In this document: positions 33,329 through 40,506 of the stretch, piece after piece
Position numbering within the stretch: position 1 is the first letter of the stretch
How the letters are laid out: the number at the start of each line of letters is the position of its first letter
Source: PALSA-612 sp963791225
Lineage (GTDB): Bacteria > Actinomycetota > Thermoleophilia > Gaiellales > Gaiellaceae
Direction of reading: 5' to 3'
Length of the DNA: 64,000 bases
Assembly (NCBI GenBank): GCA_963791225.1
Contig: CAWBRV010000003.1
Coordinates: 1,240,001-1,304,000, forward strand
Notes under the pieces: generated by a model
Told to the model about the DNA's origin: nothing
Databases searched by the model: none
The model's input: the letters and a program-made list of their open reading frames with translations, nothing else
Program-made: the position numbers and the translations under genes

Positions 33329-34024
33329 GTGGCAAAGGTCCTGATCGTCGAGGACGACGAGGTCATCGCCCGCGGCATGGCGGAGCATCTCAAGGCGGCC
33401 GGGTTCGACCCGATCGCCGTCGGCGCGGGCGAGGTCGGGCTCGCGCGGCTCCGCTACGAGAACCCCGACGTGTGCGTGCTCGACCTGATGCTCCCGGGTC
33501 TCGACGGCTGGCGGTTGATCGAGGCCGCGCGCAGCGAGGGCATCGGCACGCCGATTCTCGTCGTCAGCGCCCGCGGCACCGAGCACGACCGGGTGCACGC
33601 GCTCGAGATCGGCGCCGACGACTACCTCGTCAAGCCGTTCTCGATGAAGGAGCTCGTGGCACGGGTGAAGGCGGCCGTGCGCCGCGGCGTTCGCGCGCAG
33701 GACACGCCGCGCGGCGACGCGATCGAGATCGAGGAGCTCCGCATCGACCCGCGCGAGGTGCAGGCGTACGTCGATGGCTCGAGCGCCCAGCTGACGCCGA
33801 CCGAGTTCAAGCTCCTGTACACGCTCGCGCTCGAGCAGGGCCGCGTCGTCACGCGCGACGAGCTGCTCCAGCGCATCTGGGGCCGGCGCCAGACGCATCG
33901 CGACCGTACCGTCGACGTCTTCGTCCGCCGGCTGCGCGACAAGGTCGACAAGCGCGCGCCGAAGCACACCTTCATCCAGACGCGCTACGGCGTCGGGTAC
34001 AAGCTCGATCCGCAGCTCAAGTAG
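33329..34024 (+). CDS. OmpR/PhoB-family response regulator, probable PhoP/RegX3 of the phosphate response
   Basis: The regulator is 231 aa from GTG 33329. The receiver domain spans residues 1-118 with the acidic pair LIVEDDEV, phospho-acceptor Asp in VCVLDLMLPGLDGW (about 52), Thr/Ser-equivalent LVVSARG and Lys in DDYLVKPFS. The C-terminal winged helix (about 130-230) has LTPTEFKLLYTLALEQG and DRTVDVFVRRLRDKVD. It probably binds the 11-nt PHO boxes found in front of pstB, pstS and its own gene. The starts upstream (33221) run through the PHO box and are rejected. Confidence 0.92.
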   Translation: MAKVLIVEDDEVIARGMAEHLKAAGFDPIAVGAGEVGLARLRYENPDVCVLDLMLPGLDGWRLIEAARSEGIGTPILVVSARGTEHDRVHALEIGADDYLVKPFSMKELVARVKAAVRRGVRAQDTPRGDAIEIEELRIDPREVQAYVDGSSAQLTPTEFKLLYTLALEQGRVVTRDELLQRIWGRRQTHRDRTVDVFVRRLRDKVDKRAPKHTFIQTRYGVGYKLDPQLK

Positions 34025-34054
34025 CGCGCTCTCGCCATCCGTATTGTCCTGCGG

Positions 34055-34516
34055 GTGGAGACCGCCGTCGCCGCGCTGCACCTGCTCGCCGCCGCCGTCT
34101 GGGTGGGCGGGACGGTCGCCCTCGTCTTCATCGCCGTCCCGATGGCCCGGACGCTCGAAGGAGCGGATCGTGCCCGCGCGCTGCGCCGTCTCGGCAGCGG
34201 CTGGCGACCGCTCGGGTGGAGCATGCTCGCGATCCTCGGCGGCACCGGGCTCGTCCTCGCCGGCGACGACGGGGTCTTCTCGGGCACTGCGTCGGCCGAG
34301 TTCTACGCCGTGTTCGCGGTCAAGGTGGCGCTCGTCGCGGCGCTCGTCGCGGGCGCGTTCGTCCACGACTTCCTGCTCGGACCCGGGCTTGCTCGGCAGA
34401 TCCGGGACGGTCGCCCGCAGACCCTCCGGCGGCCGCTCGTCGTCGTCGGCTGGATGAACTTCGCGCTGACGCTGACGATCCCCGTGCTCGGGACCGTGCT
34501 GGCGCATCTCGGCTAG
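34055..34516 (+). CDS. Small integral membrane protein, CopD-like
   Basis: The 153-aa protein reads from GTG 34055. Four hydrophobic helices are seen at about 5-27 (HLLAAAVWVGGTVALVFIAV), 48-67, 84-105 and 128-150. The His and WVGG pattern in helix 1 resembles the CopD/DUF2269 type also seen in the protein at 13402-13986. It follows the response regulator gene by 30 bp on the same strand. Function is unknown; copper uptake or haem binding is only a family-level guess. Confidence 0.65.
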   Translation: METAVAALHLLAAAVWVGGTVALVFIAVPMARTLEGADRARALRRLGSGWRPLGWSMLAILGGTGLVLAGDDGVFSGTASAEFYAVFAVKVALVAALVAGAFVHDFLLGPGLARQIRDGRPQTLRRPLVVVGWMNFALTLTIPVLGTVLAHLG

Positions 34517-34528
34517 GCTCGTGTCCGC

Positions 34529-35608
34529 ATGAAGTACGCGTTCTTCGGGACTCCTACCTCGGAAGCGCTCGACCGTTTCGCCCATCAGATCGGGACGGCG
34601 CTCGAGGGCGTCGGCTTCAGCCCCTCGAACGGCGATGCGCAGGACGCGAACCTGGTCATCAGCCTGCTCGACCTCGACGACCCGACGCCGTTCCGGCGCC
34701 GCGGCAAGGGCACCTACGTCGTCGGTGTCTTCGAGCGGCCCGAGCATCCGGAGCCGATCGAGGAGTCACTCCGTGCCGACTATCCGCAGCTCCTGCGCGG
34801 CCTCGCCAACCTCGTGCTCGACTACGTCCCCGGCACGGGCGCCTGGTTCACGACGATGGAGCGCGGCCATTACGGGATCACGGCCGACGACGACGCCCGC
34901 CTGGCCGAGCTGGTGGTCGAGCGCCTCGTGCCGCTCGCCAGCTCGCGGCTCGTGATCGACAACGAGTTCCGCACCGACCTCGAGCCGGACCTCTGGAACG
35001 GAGACGAGATCACGGACTCGATCCGTGCCGCCGGTGTGCGCCTCCAGGAGCTCGACCTGCTCCCGAACCCGTTTCCGATCGAGGACCTGCTGAACGAGCG
35101 CGAACTCCGTCACGTCAAGCGCCTGTACGGAATCGGCGGGCTCTCGTACGGCAACTTGTCGGCGCGGAAGGACGAGCAGCGCTTCTGGATGAGCGCGAGC
35201 GGTGTCGACAAGTCGCGGCTCGAGCAGCCGGGCCGGGACATCCTCCTCGTCGCCGACTACGACTCGGAGAACGGGCGCATGGTGCTGAGCGTGCCGCCGA
35301 CCGTCGAGCCGCGCCGCGTCTCCGTCGACGCGATCGAGCACTGGATGATCTACCAGGAGCACCCGAACGTCGGCGCGATCGTCCACGTGCACGCGTGGAT
35401 GGAGGGAATCGGCGCCACGGACGTCAACTACCCGTGCGGGACGGAGGAGCTCGCCCGTTCGGTGGCCGAGCTCGTCCGCCAGGCGCCCGACCCCGACCAC
35501 GCGGTCGTCGGCCTGCGCAATCACGGCATAACCGTCACCGGCCCGAGCCTGGAGGAGATCCTCGACCGGATCGAGCCGCACGTGCTCCGCGAAATCCCGA
35601 TGACCTAG
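34529..35608 (+). CDS. Class II aldolase/adducin-domain protein with an extra N-terminal domain
   Basis: This 359-aa protein has two parts. The C-terminal half (about 175-359) is a class II aldolase/adducin fold with a substrate-phosphate region (IGGLSYGNLSARKD), the metal-binding His pair in AIVHVHAWMEG, and the later LRNHGITVTGPSLEEI. Fuculose-phosphate aldolases and ribulose-5-phosphate epimerases share this fold. The N-terminal half (residues 1-165) starts KYAFFGTPTSEALDRFAHQI and is not a domain I recognise; it includes an acidic stretch LLDLDDPTPFRRRGKG. The combination is unusual. It starts 12 bp after the CopD-like gene. The reaction is not predictable. Confidence 0.75.
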   Translation: MKYAFFGTPTSEALDRFAHQIGTALEGVGFSPSNGDAQDANLVISLLDLDDPTPFRRRGKGTYVVGVFERPEHPEPIEESLRADYPQLLRGLANLVLDYVPGTGAWFTTMERGHYGITADDDARLAELVVERLVPLASSRLVIDNEFRTDLEPDLWNGDEITDSIRAAGVRLQELDLLPNPFPIEDLLNERELRHVKRLYGIGGLSYGNLSARKDEQRFWMSASGVDKSRLEQPGRDILLVADYDSENGRMVLSVPPTVEPRRVSVDAIEHWMIYQEHPNVGAIVHVHAWMEGIGATDVNYPCGTEELARSVAELVRQAPDPDHAVVGLRNHGITVTGPSLEEILDRIEPHVLREIPMT

Positions 35609-35663
35609 TCCGGCACGGACGTGTCGCCGACGCCGCGCCGGCCATGTCCCGGCCGGCCATGGC

Positions 35664-35680
35664 CGAGGGACTGTCCCTCG
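35664..35680. repeat. Dispersed palindromic repeat, copy 3 (CGAGGGACTGTCCCTCG)
   Basis: This 17-bp perfect inverted repeat around a central T lies 3 bp before the end of the aquaporin gene, in the 74-bp convergent gap after the class II aldolase gene. The same gap also has GGCCGGCCATGGCC just upstream (35651-35664). It could serve as a transcription end signal but has no T-run. Confidence 0.62.
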
Positions 35681-35682
35681 TA

Positions 35683-36366
35683 CTAGGCCGGAATCGACGG
35701 TGCGTCCGTCTCGCCGCGCACGAACTGGTAGAGCAGCGCGCCGAGCGAGGCACCGATCACCGGGGCGACGATGTAGATCCAGAGGGCGTACAGGTCGCCC
35801 GACACGAACGCCGGGCCTATCGAGCGCATCGGGTTCATCGACGCGCCGGAGATCGGTCCGCCGAACATCGCGTCGAGGCCGATCGTCCCGCCGATCGCGA
35901 TCGCCGCCGCTTCGCCGACCGCGCGCGTGTCGGTGGCGACGGCCATGATCACGAACATCAGGATCGCGGTCAGCACGAGCTCCCAGAGGAACGACTGCCG
36001 CTCCGAGCCGGAAGGCAGCGTGGCGCCGACGTGGGCGATGTTGCCGAGCGAGCCTCGGAGCACGGCGGCCGCCGCGATCGCGCCCGTGAGCTGCGCCGCC
36101 CAGTAGCCGCCTGCCCGGCGCCACGGGAAGTGTCGGCTGAGCGCGAACGCGAAGGTGACCGCGCCGTTGAAGTGCGCGCCGGAGATGTGTCCGACCGCGT
36201 AGATCATGGCCATGATCACGAGGCCGAATGTGATTGCGACGCCGATGTGGCCGAGCTGGTGCGTCTTCGCGTCGACCATGACGGCGCCGGCACCGGCGAA
36301 GACGAGCACGAATGTCCCGACCGCCTCGGCGACGAGCGCGCGAGCGAGCGGCGTGGGGGGGCTCAA
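35683..36366 (-). CDS. Aquaporin/MIP-family channel in the arsenic operon, with altered NPA motifs
   Basis: The protein is 227 aa from TTG 36366, which overlaps the arsC stop (TTGA). It has six membrane helices and two half-helix loops of the MIP family. The first loop reads GAHFNGAVTFAF (N-G-A instead of N-P-A) and the second GASMNPMRSIGPA (N-P-M instead of N-P-A), so both signature motifs differ by one residue. The position behind arsM and arsC matches AqpS-type channels that let As(III) or methylated arsenicals leave the cell in place of ArsB. Channel selectivity is inference. The alternative ATG 36516 lies inside the arsC frame and is rejected. Confidence 0.87.
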   Translation of the reverse strand: MSPPTPLARALVAEAVGTFVLVFAGAGAVMVDAKTHQLGHIGVAITFGLVIMAMIYAVGHISGAHFNGAVTFAFALSRHFPWRRAGGYWAAQLTGAIAAAAVLRGSLGNIAHVGATLPSGSERQSFLWELVLTAILMFVIMAVATDTRAVGEAAAIAIGGTIGLDAMFGGPISGASMNPMRSIGPAFVSGDLYALWIYIVAPVIGASLGALLYQFVRGETDAPSIPA

Positions 36367-36758
36367 GACGGGAGCAGCTCGCCGACCAGGCGCTGCACGC
36401 GACCGTCGATCTCGTCCCGGATCCGCCGCACCGCGTCGAGATCCTGCCCGGCCGGGTCGTCGAGCTTCCAGTCCTCGTACCGCTTGCCGGGGTAGATCGG
36501 GCAGGCGTCGCCGCATCCCATCGTGATCACGACGTCGGCAGCGCGCACGACCTCGTCCGTGAGCCGTTTCGGAAAGGCCCCGGCGAGATCGACACCGATC
36601 TCCCGCATCGCCTCGACCGCAACCGGGTTGAGCTCGGCGGCGGGATCGCTACCGGCCGAGTGGACGTGAATGCGCCCATTCGAGCGGAGCTTGACGAGCC
36701 CGGCTGCCATCTGGCTCCTGCCGGCGTTGTGGACACAGACGAAGAGCACGTCGGGCAC
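36363..36758 (-). CDS. arsC: Arsenate reductase of the low-molecular-weight phosphatase type
   Basis: This 131-aa enzyme reduces arsenate to arsenite. The GTG start at 36758 gives P-D-V-L-F-V-C-V, and the P-loop CVHNAGRSQ (C-x5-R) is at residues about 7-15. The second redox Cys region is VVITMGCGDACPIYPGKRYEDW, of which the part GCGDACP carries the cysteines. This pattern belongs to the thioredoxin- or mycothiol-coupled ArsC family. The gene follows arsM by 11 bp and is coupled to the aquaporin gene, which would export its product. The extended frame up to 37424 is the shadow of arsM. Confidence 0.93.
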   Translation of the reverse strand: MPDVLFVCVHNAGRSQMAAGLVKLRSNGRIHVHSAGSDPAAELNPVAVEAMREIGVDLAGAFPKRLTDEVVRAADVVITMGCGDACPIYPGKRYEDWKLDDPAGQDLDAVRRIRDEIDGRVQRLVGELLPS

Positions 36759-36769
36759 GCGCCGATGCC

Positions 36770-37552
36770 TCAGCGCCGCTTCACGGCCTTGACGATCGCG
36801 CCGTGCATGCCGTCCGCGACCTGGTGCGTGAACTCGACGGACAGGTCGACGAGCCCGGCCTCTTCGAGCCCTGCTTCGTACTCCGAGACGCTGAGCGCTC
36901 CGGCGATGCAGCCGACGTAGCTGCCCCGGGCGGCACGCTCCTCGGGGCCGAGACGGTCCTCGGCGACGACGTCCGAGATGCCGACCCGTCCACCGGGCTT
37001 GAGCACGCGCGCGATCTCGGTCAGCACAGCAGCTTTGTCCGTCGACAGGTTGACCACGCAGTTGGAGATGACGACGTCGACGGAGTCGGCCGGGAGCGGA
37101 ACGGCCTCGATCACACCCTTGAGGAAGATCGCGTTGCGGACACCGGCCTGCTCGGCGTTCCGCCGGGCGAGCGCCAGCATCTCGTCGGTCATGTCCAGTC
37201 CGTACGCGATGCCGTTCGAGCCGACGCGCCTGGCCGACAGGATCATGTCGATGCCCCCGCCGGAGCCGAGGTCGAGCACCGTCTCGCCCTCGTGCAGCTC
37301 CGCGACGGCCACCGGGTTCCCGCAGCCGAGGCTCGCGAGCGCGGCCGCGTCGGGGAGCTCGCCGCGCTGCTCGGTGGTGTAGAGCGACTCGCCGAATTCG
37401 GCGCTCGCATCGTCCGGGCAGCACGACGAGCCGCTGCCGCAGCAGTCGCCGCCCGACCCCTCGGTCACGGCGCGGGCGGCGTCGGCGTAGCGCCTGCGCA
37501 CCTCCTCGCGTAGCTCTTCGGCAGCACTGGTTTCAGCAGCAGGGCTCGACAT
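36770..37552 (-). CDS. arsM: Arsenite S-adenosylmethionine methyltransferase
   Basis: The protein is 260 aa from ATG 37552, overlapping the end of arsR by 20 bp; ATG 37567 is an alternative. The SAM-binding motif is VLDLGSGGGIDMILSARRVG (about residue 74). Cysteines typical of ArsM lie in SLGCGNPVA, VISNCVVNLS and YVGCIAGALS, and a Cys-rich N-terminal segment reads GGDCCGSGSSCCPDD. The enzyme methylates As(III) stepwise to volatile or more oxidised species. With ArsR, ArsC and an aquaporin, it makes a detoxification operon without ArsB or Acr3. Confidence 0.92.
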   Translation of the reverse strand: MSSPAAETSAAEELREEVRRRYADAARAVTEGSGGDCCGSGSSCCPDDASAEFGESLYTTEQRGELPDAAALASLGCGNPVAVAELHEGETVLDLGSGGGIDMILSARRVGSNGIAYGLDMTDEMLALARRNAEQAGVRNAIFLKGVIEAVPLPADSVDVVISNCVVNLSTDKAAVLTEIARVLKPGGRVGISDVVAEDRLGPEERAARGSYVGCIAGALSVSEYEAGLEEAGLVDLSVEFTHQVADGMHGAIVKAVKRR

Positions 37553-37892
37553 CCGGTACCTCCGCAAGGTCGACGAGGCCGGCGAGCCGGGCCGCGGCCT
37601 CGGGGTTGATCGAGAAGTACGCCCACTTGCCGCTCTGCTTCCGGTCGAGCAGGCCCGCGTCGGTCAGCCGCTTCAGGTGATGGCTGACGGTGGGCTGGGA
37701 GAGCCCGAGCGTCGGCTCGAACTCGCAGGCGCACACGGAGCCGCCGCGCGACGCGAGCAGGTTCACGATCCTGACCCGAGCCGGGTCCGCGAGCGCCTTG
37801 AAGAGCGCCGCCGTCGACTCCGCCTCCTCGTCCGAGAGGGTCGGCCCGGCAAGCGGGCCGCAACAGGAGATGAGTGAAAGCTCGGTGGTCAT
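37533..37892 (-). CDS. arsR: ArsR/SmtB-family arsenic-responsive repressor
   Basis: The protein is 119 aa from ATG 37892; the TTG at 37910 would lie inside the promoter. The winged helix has LFKALADPARVRIVNLLAS and LSQPTVSHHLKRLTDAG. Cysteines lie near the N-terminus (ISCCGPLAG), before the recognition helix (GSVCACEFEP) and at the C-terminus (VEPCC), suitable for three-coordinate As(III) sensing. The CxC-type pair fits ArsR types that use a C-x-C metal site. It is the first gene of the arsR-arsM-arsC-aquaporin operon and lies directly behind an operator-promoter palindrome. Confidence 0.93.
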   Translation of the reverse strand: MTTELSLISCCGPLAGPTLSDEEAESTAALFKALADPARVRIVNLLASRGGSVCACEFEPTLGLSQPTVSHHLKRLTDAGLLDRKQSGKWAYFSINPEAAARLAGLVDLAEVPDVEPCC

Positions 37893-37938
37893 CGGATCGA
37901 CGGACGTCAATATATCGACGGCCGTCGATCCGAGTCAA
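37893..37938 (-). promoter_or_regulatory. Promoter and ArsR-type operator of the arsenic operon
   Basis: On the minus strand TTGACT (37938-37933) and TATATT (37914-37909) are 18 bp apart. An 11-bp inverted repeat CGGATCGACGG (37893-37903) / CCGTCGATCCG (37922-37932) brackets the -10 box, and the right arm also forms ATCGACGGCCGTCGAT (37914-37929), a perfect 16-bp palindrome. A repressor bound here would block the promoter. The start site would be about 10 nt before the arsR ATG. Confidence 0.75.
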
Positions 37939-37941
37939 GCT

Positions 37942-38307
37942 CTAGTTCTCCTTGACGATCAGCTTGCCCTTCATCCCTGCGGCCGCATGGCCGGGGACGG
38001 TGCAGTAGAACGTGTAGGTCCCGGGCTTGAGCGTCAGCGTCAGCTTGGAGACGCCGTTCTTCCCGACGGTCTTGCCCTTGTGGACCTTGCCGTTGATCTT
38101 GATGGCGACGTCGTGCTGGAAGATCGGCGACGTGTTCGTCATCGAGATCGTGATCTTGCCGGTCTTGGCCTTCAGCAGCTTCTTGTTGTAGGTGAGCGAG
38201 GTCTTCGCCGCCGTCAGCTTCAGCGTCGTGCTCCCCGCGAAGGCGAGCGACACCGCGGCGAGCGCGGATGCACCCACCACCGCGACCCCCACCAAACGCT
38301 TCTTCAT
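37942..38307 (-). CDS. Exported cupredoxin (plastocyanin-like blue copper protein)
   Basis: The protein is 121 aa with ATG 38307 after GAGAGGAG. A signal peptide covers residues 1-23 (KKRLVGVAVVGASALAAVS). The mature domain has the type I copper ligands His in FQHDVAI, then Cys, His and Met in YTFYCTVPGHAAAGMKG. It is a small extracellular electron carrier or copper-binding protein. The Lys-rich mature surface is notable (KKLLKAKTGK). It lies on the same strand as, and upstream of, arsR, but arsR has its own promoter. It is not clearly linked to the nearby genes. Confidence 0.9.
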   Translation of the reverse strand: MKKRLVGVAVVGASALAAVSLAFAGSTTLKLTAAKTSLTYNKKLLKAKTGKITISMTNTSPIFQHDVAIKINGKVHKGKTVGKNGVSKLTLTLKPGTYTFYCTVPGHAAAGMKGKLIVKEN

Positions 38308-38365
38308 CGAGCTCCTCTCTGTCCCTGGGCCTGGGTTTCTCGTGACGATACCCGCGCTGCCCGGC

Positions 38366-39100
38366 TCAGACGTCGGGTGCCGGCGGGCGCAGAACGGCGA
38401 ACTGGTCGGTGATTGCGATCGCACGCGTGCGGAAGCGGTACAGCTCGGCGGGGCGGCCGCCGGAGCGTCCCGAAGGGCGCCGGTCGCCGGTCGGCTCGAG
38501 GACGCCGCGGCGGAGCAGCACGCGCTTCAGGTTCGTGGCGGACACCTCGTGGCCGAGCGCCGCGGTGTAGAGGTCGCGCAGCTCGGCCATCGTGAACTCC
38601 GCCGGCGCGAGCGCGAAGCCGAGGTTCGTGTACGAGAGCTTGGCGCGGAGCCGCTCGCGGCCCGAGAGCGCGATCGGGCCGTGGTCGAACGCCATCGGCG
38701 GTAGCTCGTCGAGCGCGTGCCACGACGTATCCGCGGGCACGGACGGGTCGACGTCGGCCGGAACGAGGCCGAGGTAGGCGGTCGCGAGCTGCCACTCTCC
38801 GGGATGCCGGTCGGGGTCGCTCAGCGTCTCGAGCTGCTCGAGGTGGGAGAGCTCGCGGACGTCGACCTTCGCGGCCAGGTGGCGCCGGATCGACGCCTCG
38901 AGCCGCTCGCCGCGGGCAAGAGCGCCGCCGGGGAGGGACCAGCAGTCCTTGTACGGCTCCTTGGCGCGCTGCCACAGGAGCACCTGGAGCACGCCGTCGC
39001 GAACCTGTAGGACGACGCCGAGCGCCGTGTGTGCCGGTCCGGACGTTTTCGCCTCGGGGGCGGAAACCGTGCTAGACTGTCGCCGAGGTTTTAGACTCAC
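38366..39100 (-). CDS. nrtR: NrtR-type transcriptional regulator of NAD synthesis (Nudix-like domain plus winged helix)
   Basis: The protein is 244 aa from GTG 39100. The N-terminal domain (about 22-150) is Nudix-like, with LPGGALARGERLEASIRRHL, but the catalytic REUxEE residues are replaced (R-H-L-A-A-K), so no hydrolase activity is expected. The C-terminal domain (about 165-244) is a winged helix typical of NrtR (LYTAALGHEVSATNLKRVLL, then GRPAELYRF). NrtR binds ADP-ribose derivatives and represses NAD synthesis genes. It is divergent from nadB-nadC-nadA across a 17-bp gap, exactly the expected setting. Family assignment is by domain layout plus context. Confidence 0.88.
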   Translation of the reverse strand: MSLKPRRQSSTVSAPEAKTSGPAHTALGVVLQVRDGVLQVLLWQRAKEPYKDCWSLPGGALARGERLEASIRRHLAAKVDVRELSHLEQLETLSDPDRHPGEWQLATAYLGLVPADVDPSVPADTSWHALDELPPMAFDHGPIALSGRERLRAKLSYTNLGFALAPAEFTMAELRDLYTAALGHEVSATNLKRVLLRRGVLEPTGDRRPSGRSGGRPAELYRFRTRAIAITDQFAVLRPPAPDV

Positions 39101-39116
39101 GGTCGAAAACTAGCAC
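39069..39116. promoter_or_regulatory. Divergent nrtR/nadB control region with inverted repeats
   Basis: Two nested inverted repeats are visible: GTTTTAGAC (39088-39096) / GTCGAAAAC (39102-39110), one mismatch per arm around TCACG, and an outer perfect pair GTGCTAG (39069-39075) / CTAGCAC (39110-39116). They cover the first codons of nrtR and end 2 bp before nadB. TAGACT boxes (39073-39078, 39092-39097) could act as -10 elements. The likely binder is NrtR. Confidence 0.58.
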
Positions 39117-39117
39117 G

Positions 39118-40506
39118 ATGAACACTCAACGGACAGGGATGATCGTCGTCGGCGGCGGAATCGCCGGAATGTACGCGGCGCTCTGCGCGGCCGCAGAGAC
39201 CGATGTCGTGCTCCTGACCAAGGGGCCGCTGCTCACGTCGGCGAGCTATCTCGCCCAGGGCGGCGTCGCCGCGGCGGTGGGGGAGGGCGACTCGCCCGAG
39301 CTGCACGCCGAGGACACGCTGCGGGCCGGGCGCGGGCTGTGCCGTCCGAGTGCAGTCGCGGTGCTGACCGAGGAGGCGCCGGCGCGCGTAGCCGATCTCG
39401 TCGACCTCGGCGTCCCGTTCGACGACGAGCTCGGGCTCGAAGGTGGGCACTCGCAGCGCCGGGTCGTGCACGCAGGCGGCGCGGCCACGGGCGCCGTGAT
39501 CGCGCGCGTGCTCGCCGGGCGCGTGCTCGACCACCCGGGCATTCGCGTACACGAGGGTGAGCGTGCGCTCGAGCTCGTCTCCGGTGGCGTCCGTACCGGC
39601 GGCGAGGTGCTCCGCGCCCCGGCGACGCTACTCGCGACCGGCGGCTACTCGGCGCTCTGGGAGCGGACGACGAACCCACCCGGCTCGGTCGGCGACGGGA
39701 TCGTCCTCGCCTACCGCGCCGGCGCGACGCTCGCCGACCTCGAGCTCGTCCAGTTCCACCCGACCGTCGTGGCTGGCAACGGCCTGCTGCTGTCGGAGGC
39801 GCTTCGCGGCGAGGGCGCGCTGCTGCTCGACGAGCACGGCGAGCGGTTCACCGACGAGCTTGCGCCGCGGGACGTCGTGGCACGGGCGATCGACGAGCAC
39901 GGGGCGGCGCGGCTCGACCTCCGCGGGATCGACCGCGACCGTTTCCCGACGCTGATGAGCGAGCTCGCCTCGCACGGCTTCGACCCCGGCCTCGAGCCGA
40001 TTCCCGTCTCGCCGGCGGCGCACTACACGATGGGCGGCGTCGTCACCGACCTCGAAGGCCGCACCGGCGTCGCCGGTGTGTACGCCGCGGGCGAGTGCGC
40101 CTGCACCGGCGTCCACGGCGCGAACCGCCTCGCATCGAACTCGCTGCTCGAATGCCTCGTCTTCGGCCGCCGCGCGGCTTTGGCGGCCCTCGGTGACAGT
40201 TCCGTTACAGGGACTGTCCCTCACGCATGGCCGGCCGAGACGCGGCCCATCGAGGCGGTGACGCCCGAGTTGCGGGCGGCGATGTGGCGTGACGCCGGGT
40301 TGCTGCGCGACGCTGCCGGGCTCGTCGAGCTCGCCGCGAGCCCGCACCCGCTGGCGCGGCTGATCGGGAAGGGCGGGCTCGCGCGCGAGGAGAGCCGCGG
40401 CGGGCACTTCCGCACCGACTTCCCGTTCGAGGACGAGGATTTCGCCGCTCACACGGTCATTCGGCCCGGCACGGGCGAGCGCGTGGAGCTCGAGCGATGG
40501 AGCTGA
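39118..40506 (+). CDS. nadB: L-aspartate oxidase NadB
   Basis: The 462-aa flavoprotein oxidises L-aspartate to iminoaspartate, the first step of de novo NAD synthesis. FAD motifs are MIVVGGGIAGMYAALCA (about residue 8) and LTKGPLLTSASYLAQGGVAAA. The active-site regions HAAYTMGG-like (HYTMGGVVTDL) and GANRLASNSLLECLVFG are present. A short palindromic repeat copy falls in the coding sequence near codon 365 (residues about S-V-T-G-T-V-P-H) without breaking the frame. It starts directly after the NrtR operator region without a Shine-Dalgarno, so its transcript may be leaderless. nadC overlaps its end by 10 bp. Confidence 0.94.
   Translation: MNTQRTGMIVVGGGIAGMYAALCAAAETDVVLLTKGPLLTSASYLAQGGVAAAVGEGDSPELHAEDTLRAGRGLCRPSAVAVLTEEAPARVADLVDLGVPFDDELGLEGGHSQRRVVHAGGAATGAVIARVLAGRVLDHPGIRVHEGERALELVSGGVRTGGEVLRAPATLLATGGYSALWERTTNPPGSVGDGIVLAYRAGATLADLELVQFHPTVVAGNGLLLSEALRGEGALLLDEHGERFTDELAPRDVVARAIDEHGAARLDLRGIDRDRFPTLMSELASHGFDPGLEPIPVSPAAHYTMGGVVTDLEGRTGVAGVYAAGECACTGVHGANRLASNSLLECLVFGRRAALAALGDSSVTGTVPHAWPAETRPIEAVTPELRAAMWRDAGLLRDAAGLVELAASPHPLARLIGKGGLAREESRGGHFRTDFPFEDEDFAAHTVIRPGTGERVELERWS
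40209..40221. repeat. Dispersed palindromic repeat, copy 4, inside nadB
   Basis: The core AGGGACTGTCCCT lies within the nadB coding sequence and is read in frame as part of a loop before the C-terminal helical domain. It is the only copy of the four inside a gene and looks like an insertion tolerated in a surface linker. Confidence 0.6.

Noticed and set aside
32371..36495. A 1374-codon open frame on the plus strand
   Set aside because: It is the complement or other frame of phoR, phoP, class II aldolase and aquaporin genes; its protein is Arg/Ala-rich with no motif. GC-rich DNA gives such long shadows.
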